Shown here: piece after piece, positions 1 to 5,371 of the stretch
How positions within the stretch are numbered: position 1 is the first letter of the stretch
How the letters are laid out: every line of letters begins with the position of its first letter
Assembly: GCA_944322775.1 (NCBI GenBank)
Contig: CALUQA010000144.1
Location: 1-5,710 of the forward strand
Direction: 5' to 3'
Length of the DNA: 5,710 nucleotides
Source of the DNA: an uncultured Elusimicrobiales bacterium
Lineage (GTDB): Bacteria > Elusimicrobiota > Elusimicrobia > Elusimicrobiales > Elusimicrobiaceae
Program-made: the position numbers and the translations under genes
Notes under the pieces: generated by a model
Databases searched by the model: none
Told to the model about the DNA's origin: nothing
Seen by the model: the letters and a program-made list of their open reading frames with translations, nothing else

Positions 1-1113
1 GCCTACACGCGACACGGAAAGCCCCACGTTGACAGCCGGCTTAACGCCGCTTAAAAAGAGGCTGCTTTCCAAATAAATCTGCCCGTCTGTGATAGAAATA
101 ACGTTGGTCGGAATATAGGCAGACACGTCGTTGGCCTGCGTTTCAATAATCGGCAGAGCGGTTAAAGAGCCGCCGCCGTTTTCATTAGAGAGTTTGCAGG
201 CGCGTTCCAACAAACGGGAATGCAAATAAAATACGTCGCCGGGGTAGGCTTCGCGGCCGGGCGGACGGCGAAGCAGCAAAGACATTTGGCGGTAGGCTTG
301 GGCGTGTTTGGACAAATCGTCATACACAATCAGCACGTCCTTGCCTTTCCACATAAAATATTCGCCGATAGAGCAGCCGGCATACGGCGCGATATAAAGC
401 ATAGAGGCCGGGTCCGCCGCGGTAGCGGCTACGACGGTGGTATATTCCATAGCGCCAAAGTCCGTCAGCGTTTGCACCACTTGGGCTACGGTGCTGTTTT
501 TTTGCCCAATGGCTACATAAATGCACAGACAGCGCTGGTCGGCCGGTAAATTCTTTTGGTTAATAATAGCGTCTATGGCAATGGCGGTTTTGCCGGTTTG
601 GCGGTCTCCGATAATCAGCTCGCGTTGACCCTTGCCGATAGGCACCAAGGCGTCTATGGCTTTTAGCCCGGTTTGCAGCGGCTGTTTAACCGGCTGGCGC
701 TCTACAATGCCGGGGGCCACAATGTCCAGCGGCATATTTTTATCGGCTTTAATCTCTCCTTTTCCGTCTAAGGGGCGGCCCAATGGGTCCACCACGCGGC
801 CGATAATGCCTTCCCCTACGGGAATGCTGATTACCTCGCCCGTGCGTTTGACTGTACCGCCTTCATGCACCAAATCGTCCGACCCCATCAGCACACAGCC
901 GACGTTGTCATATTCCAGGTTCATCGCCATGCCTTTGACCCCGTTGCCAAAGTCCACCAGCTCAGAGGCTTTGACCTGGTTCAAACCATAGACTCGGGCA
1001 ATGCCGTCGCCGACTTGAATGACGGTGCCGACTTCGCTCAAGTCCGCTTTGGTCTGAAAATGTTCTATTTTATCTTTAATGATATTGGTTATTTCTTCCG
1101 GTCTTATTGCCAT
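1..1113 (-). CDS. atpA: F1Fo ATP synthase subunit alpha, AtpA (3' part beyond window)
   Basis: This is the first 371 residues of the F1 alpha subunit, which alternates with beta in the alpha3beta3 head and carries the non-catalytic nucleotide sites. I translated it by hand. It is open from ATG at 1113 to base 1 with no stop, so roughly the last 130 residues of a usual 500-510-residue protein lie outside. Visible signatures are the N-terminal delta-binding segment (IRPEEITNIIK, residues 3-13), the Walker A loop GDRQTGKT at 169-176, the Walker B strand LIVYDD at 261-266, LLLRRPPGREAYPGD at 279-293, and SVSRVG at 366-371. The last contains the arginine finger (R369) that reaches into the catalytic beta site. 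Compared with E. coli, a short loop before SLTALPIIETQ is missing, as in many bacteria. The start lies 10 bases after the atpH stop and has only a weak SD-like GGTG, so translation is probably coupled to atpH. Identity is certain. Confidence 0.98.
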   Translation of the reverse strand, partial: MAIRPEEITNIIKDKIEHFQTKADLSEVGTVIQVGDGIARVYGLNQVKASELVDFGNGVKGMAMNLEYDNVGCVLMGSDDLVHEGGTVKRTGEVISIPVGEGIIGRVVDPLGRPLDGKGEIKADKNMPLDIVAPGIVERQPVKQPLQTGLKAIDALVPIGKGQRELIIGDRQTGKTAIAIDAIINQKNLPADQRCLCIYVAIGQKNSTVAQVVQTLTDFGAMEYTTVVAATAADPASMLYIAPYAGCSIGEYFMWKGKDVLIVYDDLSKHAQAYRQMSLLLRRPPGREAYPGDVFYLHSRLLERACKLSNENGGGSLTALPIIETQANDVSAYIPTNVISITDGQIYLESSLFLSGVKPAVNVGLSVSRVG

Positions 1114-1123
1114 ACTTGCACCG

Positions 1124-1651
1124 TTATTTGGTTAATTCTTGTTTTAATCTTTCAAATTGTCCTTTCAGCGTGCCGTCTATAAGCACGTCCCCCATGCGCA
1201 CGCGCAGCCCGCCCAAAAGGGAGGCGTCCGTCTGATACTGCGCCACGGCCTGCTTGCCGCTGAAACGGCTTAAGGCTTCCTGCACGCGGGCTTTTTGCGC
1301 TTCGGACAGTTCAAACGCGCTTTGCACCTGGGCACGCACACGGCCCAAACGCTCGTCAAGCAAGCGGCCCACTTCCGCGGTGGCCGCGGGCAGCAGATAG
1401 TAGCGTTTGGCCATAATCAGCTCGCAGACAAAACCGGCCACGGCGTCGTCGCCTTGCAAAGCTTGCTTGGCAAACGCGGCCTTTTGGGCCGAGGCTACTG
1501 CCGGGTCTTTCATATACCCGTCGGCCAGGCGCAAGGCTTGCGCGGCCTGCTGCAAGGCCTCAAAACGGGCGCCGGCCTGCGTGCCGTCTTGGCTTAATGC
1601 GTCAAAGGCACGGGCATAACGCCGGGCTAAAATACGGTCTGCACTTTTCAT
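1124..1651 (-). CDS. atpH: F1Fo ATP synthase subunit delta, AtpH
   Basis: This encodes the 175-residue delta subunit (OSCP homologue), which sits on top of F1 and ties the alpha N-termini to the b-subunit stalk. The length is normal for the family. The N-terminal helical domain begins with the typical A-R-R-Y-A-R-A-F pattern (residues 9-16). The C-terminal domain carries the family hallmark GGLRVRMGDVLIDG at 147-160, followed by a helix ending in LKQELTK. It lies between atpF and atpA, the standard bacterial order. The ATG at 1651 is 6 bases after the atpF stop (TAA at 1658-1660). No SD is visible in front of it, because the upstream sequence is GC-rich atpF coding sequence, so it probably starts by reinitiation after atpF. 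The nine bases GCAAGTATG around the start recur exactly at the atpA start. The sequence is divergent, as delta usually is, but its position and C-terminal motif make the call secure. Confidence 0.95.
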   Translation of the reverse strand: MKSADRILARRYARAFDALSQDGTQAGARFEALQQAAQALRLADGYMKDPAVASAQKAAFAKQALQGDDAVAGFVCELIMAKRYYLLPAATAEVGRLLDERLGRVRAQVQSAFELSEAQKARVQEALSRFSGKQAVAQYQTDASLLGGLRVRMGDVLIDGTLKGQFERLKQELTK

Positions 1652-1657
1652 ACTTGC

Positions 1658-2167
1658 TTATGCGCGGGCGGAACCTGCGCTTTTTACCTCACGCAACACT
1701 TCGTCCACCACTTTTTCGGCGGATTCTTTATTCATTTGCTGCTGCGTCACTTTAACAGCTGCCAACAAGGCCGTGTTGACCACTTGTTCGCGCACGTCGA
1801 CCAAGGCTTTGTTCTTCTCGGCTTCAATTTGCGCTTTGGCTTGCTCGATGAGTCTGTCCGCCTGCTGTCTGGTTTCAGTAAGCAGCTGCTCTCTTTGCGC
1901 ATTGCCCAAGGCCACGGCTTCCTGCATTTTTTGCGCGGCTTGTTCGGCAATGTGCTGCAATTTGGCGTCCAACTCGGCTTTGATGTTTTGCGCTTCCTGC
2001 CGGGCCTGTGCGGCGGCGGCTTTGTCGTCTGCTATTTGCTTTTCGCGTTTTTCCAACGCGCCGATGAGGCTCTTCCAGGCAAATTTATGCAAGAGCCACA
2101 CCAAAAGCAAAAAGTTGACGATGGTCAGCGCCATGACCCCGAAATCGGGATTTAACAGTTTTTCCAT
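1658..2167 (-). CDS. atpF: F1Fo ATP synthase subunit b, AtpF
   Basis: This encodes the 169-residue b subunit, whose dimer forms the peripheral stalk that holds the alpha3beta3 head still against rotor torque. One N-terminal membrane helix spans about residues 9-28 (VMALTIVNFLLLVWLLHKF). It is followed by the conserved membrane-exit pattern with W31, L38 and R41, then a long Ala/Gln/Glu/Lys-rich region (about 40-130) with the look of the right-handed coiled coil of b, and a C-terminal part that contacts delta. The N-terminus NPDFGVMALTIVNF is typical of the family. It follows atpE by 23 bases and precedes atpH by 6. The chosen ATG at 2167 has an SD-like AGAGGA at 2172-2177, only 4 bases away, partly buried in a predicted small hairpin. 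Only one b-type gene is present in the window, so a homodimeric stalk is the simple expectation. Confidence 0.97.
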   Translation of the reverse strand: MEKLLNPDFGVMALTIVNFLLLVWLLHKFAWKSLIGALEKREKQIADDKAAAAQARQEAQNIKAELDAKLQHIAEQAAQKMQEAVALGNAQREQLLTETRQQADRLIEQAKAQIEAEKNKALVDVREQVVNTALLAAVKVTQQQMNKESAEKVVDEVLREVKSAGSARA

Positions 2168-2187
2168 TCTTTCCTCTTACGGAAAAA
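2168..2187 (-). promoter_or_regulatory. Small hairpin overlapping the atpF ribosome binding site
   Basis: In the atpE-atpF gap, mRNA UUUUUCC (2181-2187) can pair with GGAAAGA (2168-2174) across a 6-base loop. This gives seven pairs including one G-U. The 3' arm contains half of the atpF SD (AGAGGA, 2172-2177) and runs up to the ATG. Ribosomes finishing atpE at 2191 would disrupt it, so it could couple atpF translation to atpE and keep b well below c. The stem is AT-rich and weak, so this is a suggestion. Confidence 0.35.
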
Positions 2188-2190
2188 AAC

Positions 2191-2418
2191 TTACAGGAAA
2201 AGCGCCAACAAACAAATGACCAGACCCAACATGGCCGCACCTTCGAGCAAAGCGGCAATGATGATCATCGTCGTGCGCAAGGCGTTGGCGGCTTCCGGCT
2301 GGCGGGCAGAACCTTCCAAAGCGGCATTACCGATTTTGCCCAAGCCAATAGCGGCCCCGATCACAACCATACCGGCGCCGATACCGGCTGCCAAATATTT
2401 CAATACTTCCAGTTCCAT
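2191..2418 (-). CDS. atpE: F1Fo ATP synthase subunit c, AtpE
   Basis: This encodes the 75-residue c subunit, which assembles into the rotor ring in the membrane. It is a hairpin of two membrane helices, about residues 6-30 with a glycine-rich packing stripe (AAGIGAGMVVIGAAIGLG) and about 49-73, joined by the polar loop ARQPEA (38-43) that contacts gamma and epsilon. The ion-binding carboxylate is E59 in ALLEGAAMLG. Aligned on RQPEA, the positions that coordinate sodium in the Ilyobacter tartaricus ring (Q32 and S66 there) are L26 and G60 here, so proton coupling is more likely than sodium coupling; this is inferred from known structures. The start is set by a strong SD, AGGAG at 2426-2430, 7 bases before ATG. 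A GC-rich hairpin lies just upstream of that SD. The c subunit is needed in the highest copy number, which fits having the best-spaced strong SD inside the operon. Confidence 0.98.
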   Translation of the reverse strand: MELEVLKYLAAGIGAGMVVIGAAIGLGKIGNAALEGSARQPEAANALRTTMIIIAALLEGAAMLGLVICLLALFL

Positions 2419-2433
2419 ATGTTTTCTCCTTTT

Positions 2434-2448
2434 GCGGGCCAGGCCCGC
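2434..2448 (-). promoter_or_regulatory. GC hairpin between atpB and atpE, directly ahead of the atpE SD
   Basis: A perfect 7-bp inverted repeat, GCGGGCC and GGCCCGC around one base, fills the middle of the 38-base atpB-atpE gap. In the mRNA it would fold as a 6-bp, all-GC stem with a three-base loop, ending 3 bases before the atpE SD (AGGAG, 2426-2430). The bases after it on the minus strand are A, not U, so it is not a terminator. It may keep the atpE ribosome site open or protect or process the message; this role is inferred. Confidence 0.55.
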
Positions 2449-2456
2449 CAGTTAAA

Positions 2457-3218
2457 TTAATGCGAATGAATAACCAGCCCTGCGTAAATGGACGTCAGCA
2501 GCGTAAACACATACGCCTGCAAAAACGCCACCAGCAGTTCCAGCAACGTCATGGCAATTTCAAGCCCCATGGCAGGCAGGGCGGTGCCCACGCCGGCCAA
2601 TTTGCTTAGTTGCCCAATAATAAAAACGATTAACAATAAGCTAAGCAACACCATGTGCCCGGAAATCATATTGGCAAACAAACGGATAGCCAACACGCAC
2701 ACGCGGATAAGCAGACTGACCACTTCCAACGGGAAAAGCAGCGGCACCAGCCACCACGGCGTTCCGCCGGGAACAAACGATTTGATAAAGCCCCACACCC
2801 CGTGGAATTTAATGCCGCAATACACAATCAGCGCGCCGGAGCACAAAGCCAGCCCGCCCGTAATGGCAATGTTGGAGGTGATGGTCTTCATTTGCGGGAT
2901 AAGCCCCACCAGGTTGGAAACTAAAATAAACAAAAATAATGTGCAGAAATACGACACAAACGTTTTGCCTTCCACGCCCATGCCGGGCACCACAATGCCA
3001 TCGCGCATAAAAGCGACGTATTCTTCCCCCAGGGTATGCATCAGGCGCGAAAAAACGCCTTTGCCTTGCCGGGCCATCAAAAGGCCCAACACCAAAAGCA
3101 CAATGCTTATGCAAAACATCGTTACCGTATGGGTGGTAATCGGCAAATGCAGCGTACCAAACATGACGCCGAAATCATGGTCCAAAATATGATGTGCTAG
3201 TGTTTCAGAGACTTCCAT
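2457..3218 (-). CDS. atpB: F1Fo ATP synthase subunit a, AtpB
   Basis: This encodes the 253-residue a subunit, the stator membrane protein that forms the two proton half-channels against the c-ring. Hydrophobic segments lie at about residues 31-49, 87-109, 116-135, 156-180, 187-207 and 218-247. The essential arginine is R179 in LAIRLFANMISGH (176-188), matching E. coli R210, with N183 nearby. The second signature is LLELLVAFLQAYVF (225-238), including Q234. The pair that is Glu219/His245 in E. coli appears swapped as H188/E227, the arrangement known from mitochondria and many bacteria. The ATG at 3218 overlaps the end of the atpZ-like gene by 14 bases. Its ribosome site is a purine-rich run (AGGACGAGAAGAAAG) inside that gene, so the two are probably translationally coupled. 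It ends 38 bases before the atpE start, with a hairpin in the gap. Confidence 0.98.
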   Translation of the reverse strand: MEVSETLAHHILDHDFGVMFGTLHLPITTHTVTMFCISIVLLVLGLLMARQGKGVFSRLMHTLGEEYVAFMRDGIVVPGMGVEGKTFVSYFCTLFLFILVSNLVGLIPQMKTITSNIAITGGLALCSGALIVYCGIKFHGVWGFIKSFVPGGTPWWLVPLLFPLEVVSLLIRVCVLAIRLFANMISGHMVLLSLLLIVFIIGQLSKLAGVGTALPAMGLEIAMTLLELLVAFLQAYVFTLLTSIYAGLVIHSH

Positions 3219-3459
3219 CTTTCTTCTCGTCCTTAGACGGCGCCGCTTGGCGGGCCATCTTTCTGGCTTCTTTAATCAAAATGTACATGCCTAAGGCAAA
3301 CCCGGCAAACATGCCAAGCACTGTCAGCCAAGGCAACGTTTCAAAACGGCGGTCGGCCCAAAAGCCGCACCCCGTTCCCAAGGCTACCGCAACGGCAAAT
3401 TCTAACCCCAAACTGGTGACCGTAAGTTGGTCCTGCGGGGTAAAGGGACCAAAGCGCAT
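3205..3459 (-). CDS. atpZ: AtpZ/AtpI-family small membrane protein of the atp operon
   Basis: This is an 84-residue protein with two predicted membrane helices (about 13-33 and 44-63) and a charged, Lys-rich C-terminus. The pattern is a glycine-rich first helix (G28, G30, G32), an F-W-A-D turn at 33-36, T-L-P-W at 41-44, then G49, G53 and G57 in the second helix. It matches the short AtpZ-type members of the F1Fo gene-1 family (Pfam ATPase_gene1), which are usually encoded first in atp operons. Family members are thought to help c-ring assembly or move Mg2+/Ca2+; the role in this organism is inferred. The longer four-helix AtpI type is less likely at this size. A perfect SD, GGAGGTG at 3462-3468, sits close to the ATG at 3459. 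The TGA stop lies inside atpB (14-base overlap). It is the first gene after the atp promoter region. Confidence 0.82.
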   Translation of the reverse strand: MRFGPFTPQDQLTVTSLGLEFAVAVALGTGCGFWADRRFETLPWLTVLGMFAGFALGMYILIKEARKMARQAAPSKDEKKDGSL

Positions 3460-3474
3460 GGCACCTCCGTTTAT

Positions 3475-3488
3475 TTACCGAGCGGTAA
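3475..3488 (-). promoter_or_regulatory. Perfect dyad in the atp leader (operator or 5' hairpin)
   Basis: TTACCG and CGGTAA form a perfect 6-bp inverted repeat around 2 bases. It lies just downstream of the -10 box and 6 bases upstream of the SD of the first atp gene. As RNA it could fold as a 5-bp stem with a four-base loop near the 5' end of the transcript; as DNA it could be a short operator. Which of these applies, if either, cannot be seen from one sequence. Confidence 0.4.
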
Positions 3489-3499
3489 GTTATACATAT

Positions 3500-3528
3500 A
3501 TTATAAATTAATTTGGGGCAAAAAAGCG
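3500..3528 (-). promoter_or_regulatory. Probable promoter of the atp operon
   Basis: A perfect -10 consensus TATAAT is read on the minus strand at 3500-3505. At the 17-base spacing the -35 position (3523-3528) reads CGCTTT, a poor match, so the promoter would depend on the -10 box, on an activator or on a different sigma context. Transcription would begin near 3493, giving a leader of about 35 bases with the dyad at 3475-3488 and the SD of the atpZ-like gene. A second -10-like TACAAT lies farther upstream at 3562-3567, also without a good -35. The terminator upstream means the operon needs a promoter in this region. Confidence 0.5.
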
Positions 3529-3691
3529 ACTGTTTCTCCGCCCAAATTTGCCTACATAAATATTGTATTAAATAAGGAGCAAAATAAACACCTTTTTTCT
3601 TCTTAAAAATAAATTATTTGTTTTCGTCCCATACGTAACACGGGAGCAGGACAACGGTTCGCCCGCCGATAAATAAAACCCTTAAACACAC

Positions 3692-3719
3692 AAAAAAATC
3701 CCCGGGACGCGCCCGGGGA
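3692..3719 (-). terminator. Intrinsic terminator after the GH13 gene
   Basis: An 8-bp perfect stem (TCCCCGGG at 3699-3706 and CCCGGGGA at 3712-3719) with a 5-base loop is followed on the minus strand by seven U (3698-3692). It begins 4 bases after the TAA stop of the GH13 gene. The stem is almost pure GC, so it should be strong. On the plus strand the same stem is followed by C and five U, so it may also stop antisense transcription. It isolates the atp operon from upstream transcription. Confidence 0.93.
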
Positions 3720-3723
3720 CTTT

Positions 3724-5184
3724 TTAAATGCCGTAAGTAAATATTTTACTTTCAAAAGGTTTAAGCTCTATATCAAACCCTTTTTGCTGTATGTCCGGCG
3801 TCACGTCGTGTTCACTGCCGGAGAATTCTTCCGTAATTTTTTTGCCTTCTCCGCCGGCAGCCTTTATTTTCAGGTGGCAGCGGGCCGGAGTGTCGCTGTA
3901 ATTAATCACGACCGTGGAAGCCGTGTTCATCTGTTTCCACGTCCAACACAGCACATGTCGACAAGAAACATCTTCCCCACAGTTGTTTACGTCCGTCAGC
4001 GACCATTGCCCTCCGTGGAAGGCCGGCTTGGAAGCAATTTTGAGCAGTTTGCAGTAATACTGATAAATCGGCTCGTCAATTTTAAAAAAGTCTTTAATAT
4101 ACTGTATCGGCACGCGCACCGGGTGCCCCAACATTTGGAACAAATAAATCATGCGGGCGCCGGGCAGGGTGGCAATGATGGTGCTGGCCGCCAGCGATTT
4201 TTCGCGCCCGAAAGCCTTGAGGCTTTCTTCTTCGTCGTGGTTGGCCGTAAAGCGAATGGAGCGCATTTGGAACAAATGCTCCGCACCCAAGTGGCCTTTG
4301 ATGTCTTCGGAATTGGAAAAGCGCAAGCGGTCGTAAAGCACTTTATCGTAGGTGTAGTCAAAGCCCATTTCCTGTATTTCCCATTCCAGGCCCCAGTACA
4401 CTTCGGCAATAAATTTAAAATCGGGGTGTGCTTCGCGCACTTTTTGCAGGGCAATGGACCAAAATTCTTCTTTGGGCAAATTGCCGCCGATAAACTCCCA
4501 CCAGGTATCTCTGTGCACTTTGTTAAGCGTCAGCATGGCCATGTCGCAGCGCACGCCGTCGCACAAATCGGCCACTTTGAGCAGATTTTGCAGCATAAAT
4601 TCTTTGGTTTTGGGATTAAAGTAATTGAGCTGTGCCGTATCCGTCCACGGGGCAAAATAGGGGTCGCGCCCGTGGGCAACCCACACGCCGTTATCGTTTT
4701 TAAAAAACCAATCTTTATGGGCGCGGGGTTCCTCTTTGCCGGTATTGATGTAGAAATCGGGGTTTGCGGTAACGGTGGGGCAGTCTATGGCGGTATGATT
4801 GGCCACAAAATCCAGGAACAAATCCATGCCCATGCCGTTTAATTTTTCATGCAGTTGCCGCAGGCCGGCTTCGCCGCCCAAATCTTCGGCGGCTTCATAG
4901 GCGTACACGGCATAGGGAGAGGCAATAATGTCCTGCGCATTAAAGTCCGGATATACTTGGCGGATTTGCTGTTGTATATCGGCATTTTCCCGCGCGATTT
5001 GGCCTGCTTTGGGGCTTTGTTTCCAAACGCCCATCAACCAAACGGCATCAAAGCCGAGGTCTTTAAATTCCTGCCAATACTGGTCCGGAATTTCCGGCAG
5101 CGTAAAGCGCCGTCCGTGTTTGGCCTCCAGACGGGCCAGCCACGCACGCGTATTAATCTCTAATATGTGCGGATTTGTCCTCAT
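3724..5184 (-). CDS. Cytoplasmic GH13 (alpha-amylase family) glycoside hydrolase or transglycosylase
   Basis: This complete 486-residue protein belongs to glycoside hydrolase family 13, whose members cleave or transfer alpha-glucosidic bonds. The conserved (beta/alpha)8-barrel regions are all visible: region I DLFLDFVANH at 121-130, region V AQLNYFN at 184-190, region II DGVRCDMA at 209-216 with nucleophile D214, region III FIAEVYWG at 258-265 with acid/base E261, and region IV FTANHDEE at 312-319 with transition-state stabiliser D317. A beta-rich C-terminal domain (about 405-486) follows. No signal peptide or membrane segment is seen. With eight scattered cysteines, including C213 next to the nucleophile, it looks cytoplasmic. 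The start has SD GGGGAG at 5191-5196, 6 bases from ATG. It has its own promoter-like sequence and terminator, so it seems monocistronic. Exact substrate (glycogen, maltodextrin, trehalose-type) and GH13 subfamily cannot be told; no carbohydrate gene lies next to it. Confidence 0.93.
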   Translation of the reverse strand: MRTNPHILEINTRAWLARLEAKHGRRFTLPEIPDQYWQEFKDLGFDAVWLMGVWKQSPKAGQIARENADIQQQIRQVYPDFNAQDIIASPYAVYAYEAAEDLGGEAGLRQLHEKLNGMGMDLFLDFVANHTAIDCPTVTANPDFYINTGKEEPRAHKDWFFKNDNGVWVAHGRDPYFAPWTDTAQLNYFNPKTKEFMLQNLLKVADLCDGVRCDMAMLTLNKVHRDTWWEFIGGNLPKEEFWSIALQKVREAHPDFKFIAEVYWGLEWEIQEMGFDYTYDKVLYDRLRFSNSEDIKGHLGAEHLFQMRSIRFTANHDEEESLKAFGREKSLAASTIIATLPGARMIYLFQMLGHPVRVPIQYIKDFFKIDEPIYQYYCKLLKIASKPAFHGGQWSLTDVNNCGEDVSCRHVLCWTWKQMNTASTVVINYSDTPARCHLKIKAAGGEGKKITEEFSGSEHDVTPDIQQKGFDIELKPFESKIFTYGI

Positions 5185-5203
5185 ACCAAACTCCCCTAGA
5201 TAC

Positions 5204-5232
5204 TTTATAGCACTTTACGTGCCAAAAGTAAA
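5204..5232 (-). promoter_or_regulatory. Sigma70-like promoter for the GH13 gene
   Basis: On the minus strand a -35-like TTTACT (5227-5232; 4 of 6 matches to TTGACA) is followed after exactly 17 bases by a -10-like TATAAA (5204-5209; 5 of 6 matches to TATAAT). The box lies 19 bases upstream of the GH13 ATG and just ahead of the SD GGGGAG, which implies a very short leader. The spacer contains a small dyad GCAC-N5-GTGC (5210-5222), which could be chance. The preceding gyrA terminator makes an own promoter necessary. Confidence 0.6.
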
Positions 5233-5323
5233 CCCTTGTTTTACGACGACGTTTTTGCTTTTTCTCTTTCGTGCGCGTACGGCAGGCTGTTTAAATACGG
5301 ATAAATTTCTGGGGGTAAAATAC

Positions 5324-5357
5324 AAAAAACCCGGCCTCTAAAAAGGGGCCGGGTTTT
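5324..5357 (-). terminator. Intrinsic terminator after gyrA
   Basis: A perfect 11-bp inverted repeat (AAAACCCGGCC at 5326-5336 and GGCCGGGTTTT at 5347-5357) with a 10-base loop forms a GC-rich stem ending, on the minus strand, in a run of six U (5329-5324). It starts 14 bases downstream of the gyrA stop. This is a classic rho-independent terminator, separating gyrA from the GH13 gene. Read on the plus strand it also ends in four U, so it may act weakly in both directions. Confidence 0.92.
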
Positions 5358-5371
5358 GAAATCAAAGGGAA

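Noticed and set aside
220..1182. Several plus-strand open frames opposite atpA
   Set aside because: They all lie on the complement of an intact atpA frame that shows Walker A, Walker B and arginine-finger motifs; none has its own initiation signals.
1747..1950. Minus-strand 67-codon frame inside atpF and a 101-codon minus-strand frame inside the GH13 gene (4149-4454)
   Set aside because: They are out-of-frame readings within well-supported genes, with Arg/Lys/Ser/Pro-rich translations typical of frame-shifted coding DNA.
2488..3192. Plus-strand open frame of 234 codons opposite atpB
   Set aside because: It is antisense to the unmistakable a subunit; the translation is low in hydrophobic order and has no family resemblance.
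3603..3632. Nine-codon minus-strand reading frame (MGRKQIIYF) in the atp upstream region as a leader peptide
   Set aside because: It has no ribosome site, no following attenuator-like terminator, and lies upstream of the likely promoter, so there is nothing to support translation.
3784..4842. Plus-strand open frame of 352 codons opposite the GH13 gene
   Set aside because: It is antisense to a gene with intact catalytic motifs, its translation has no recognisable domain, and no SD or promoter precedes it. It is a by-product of codon bias on the minus strand.
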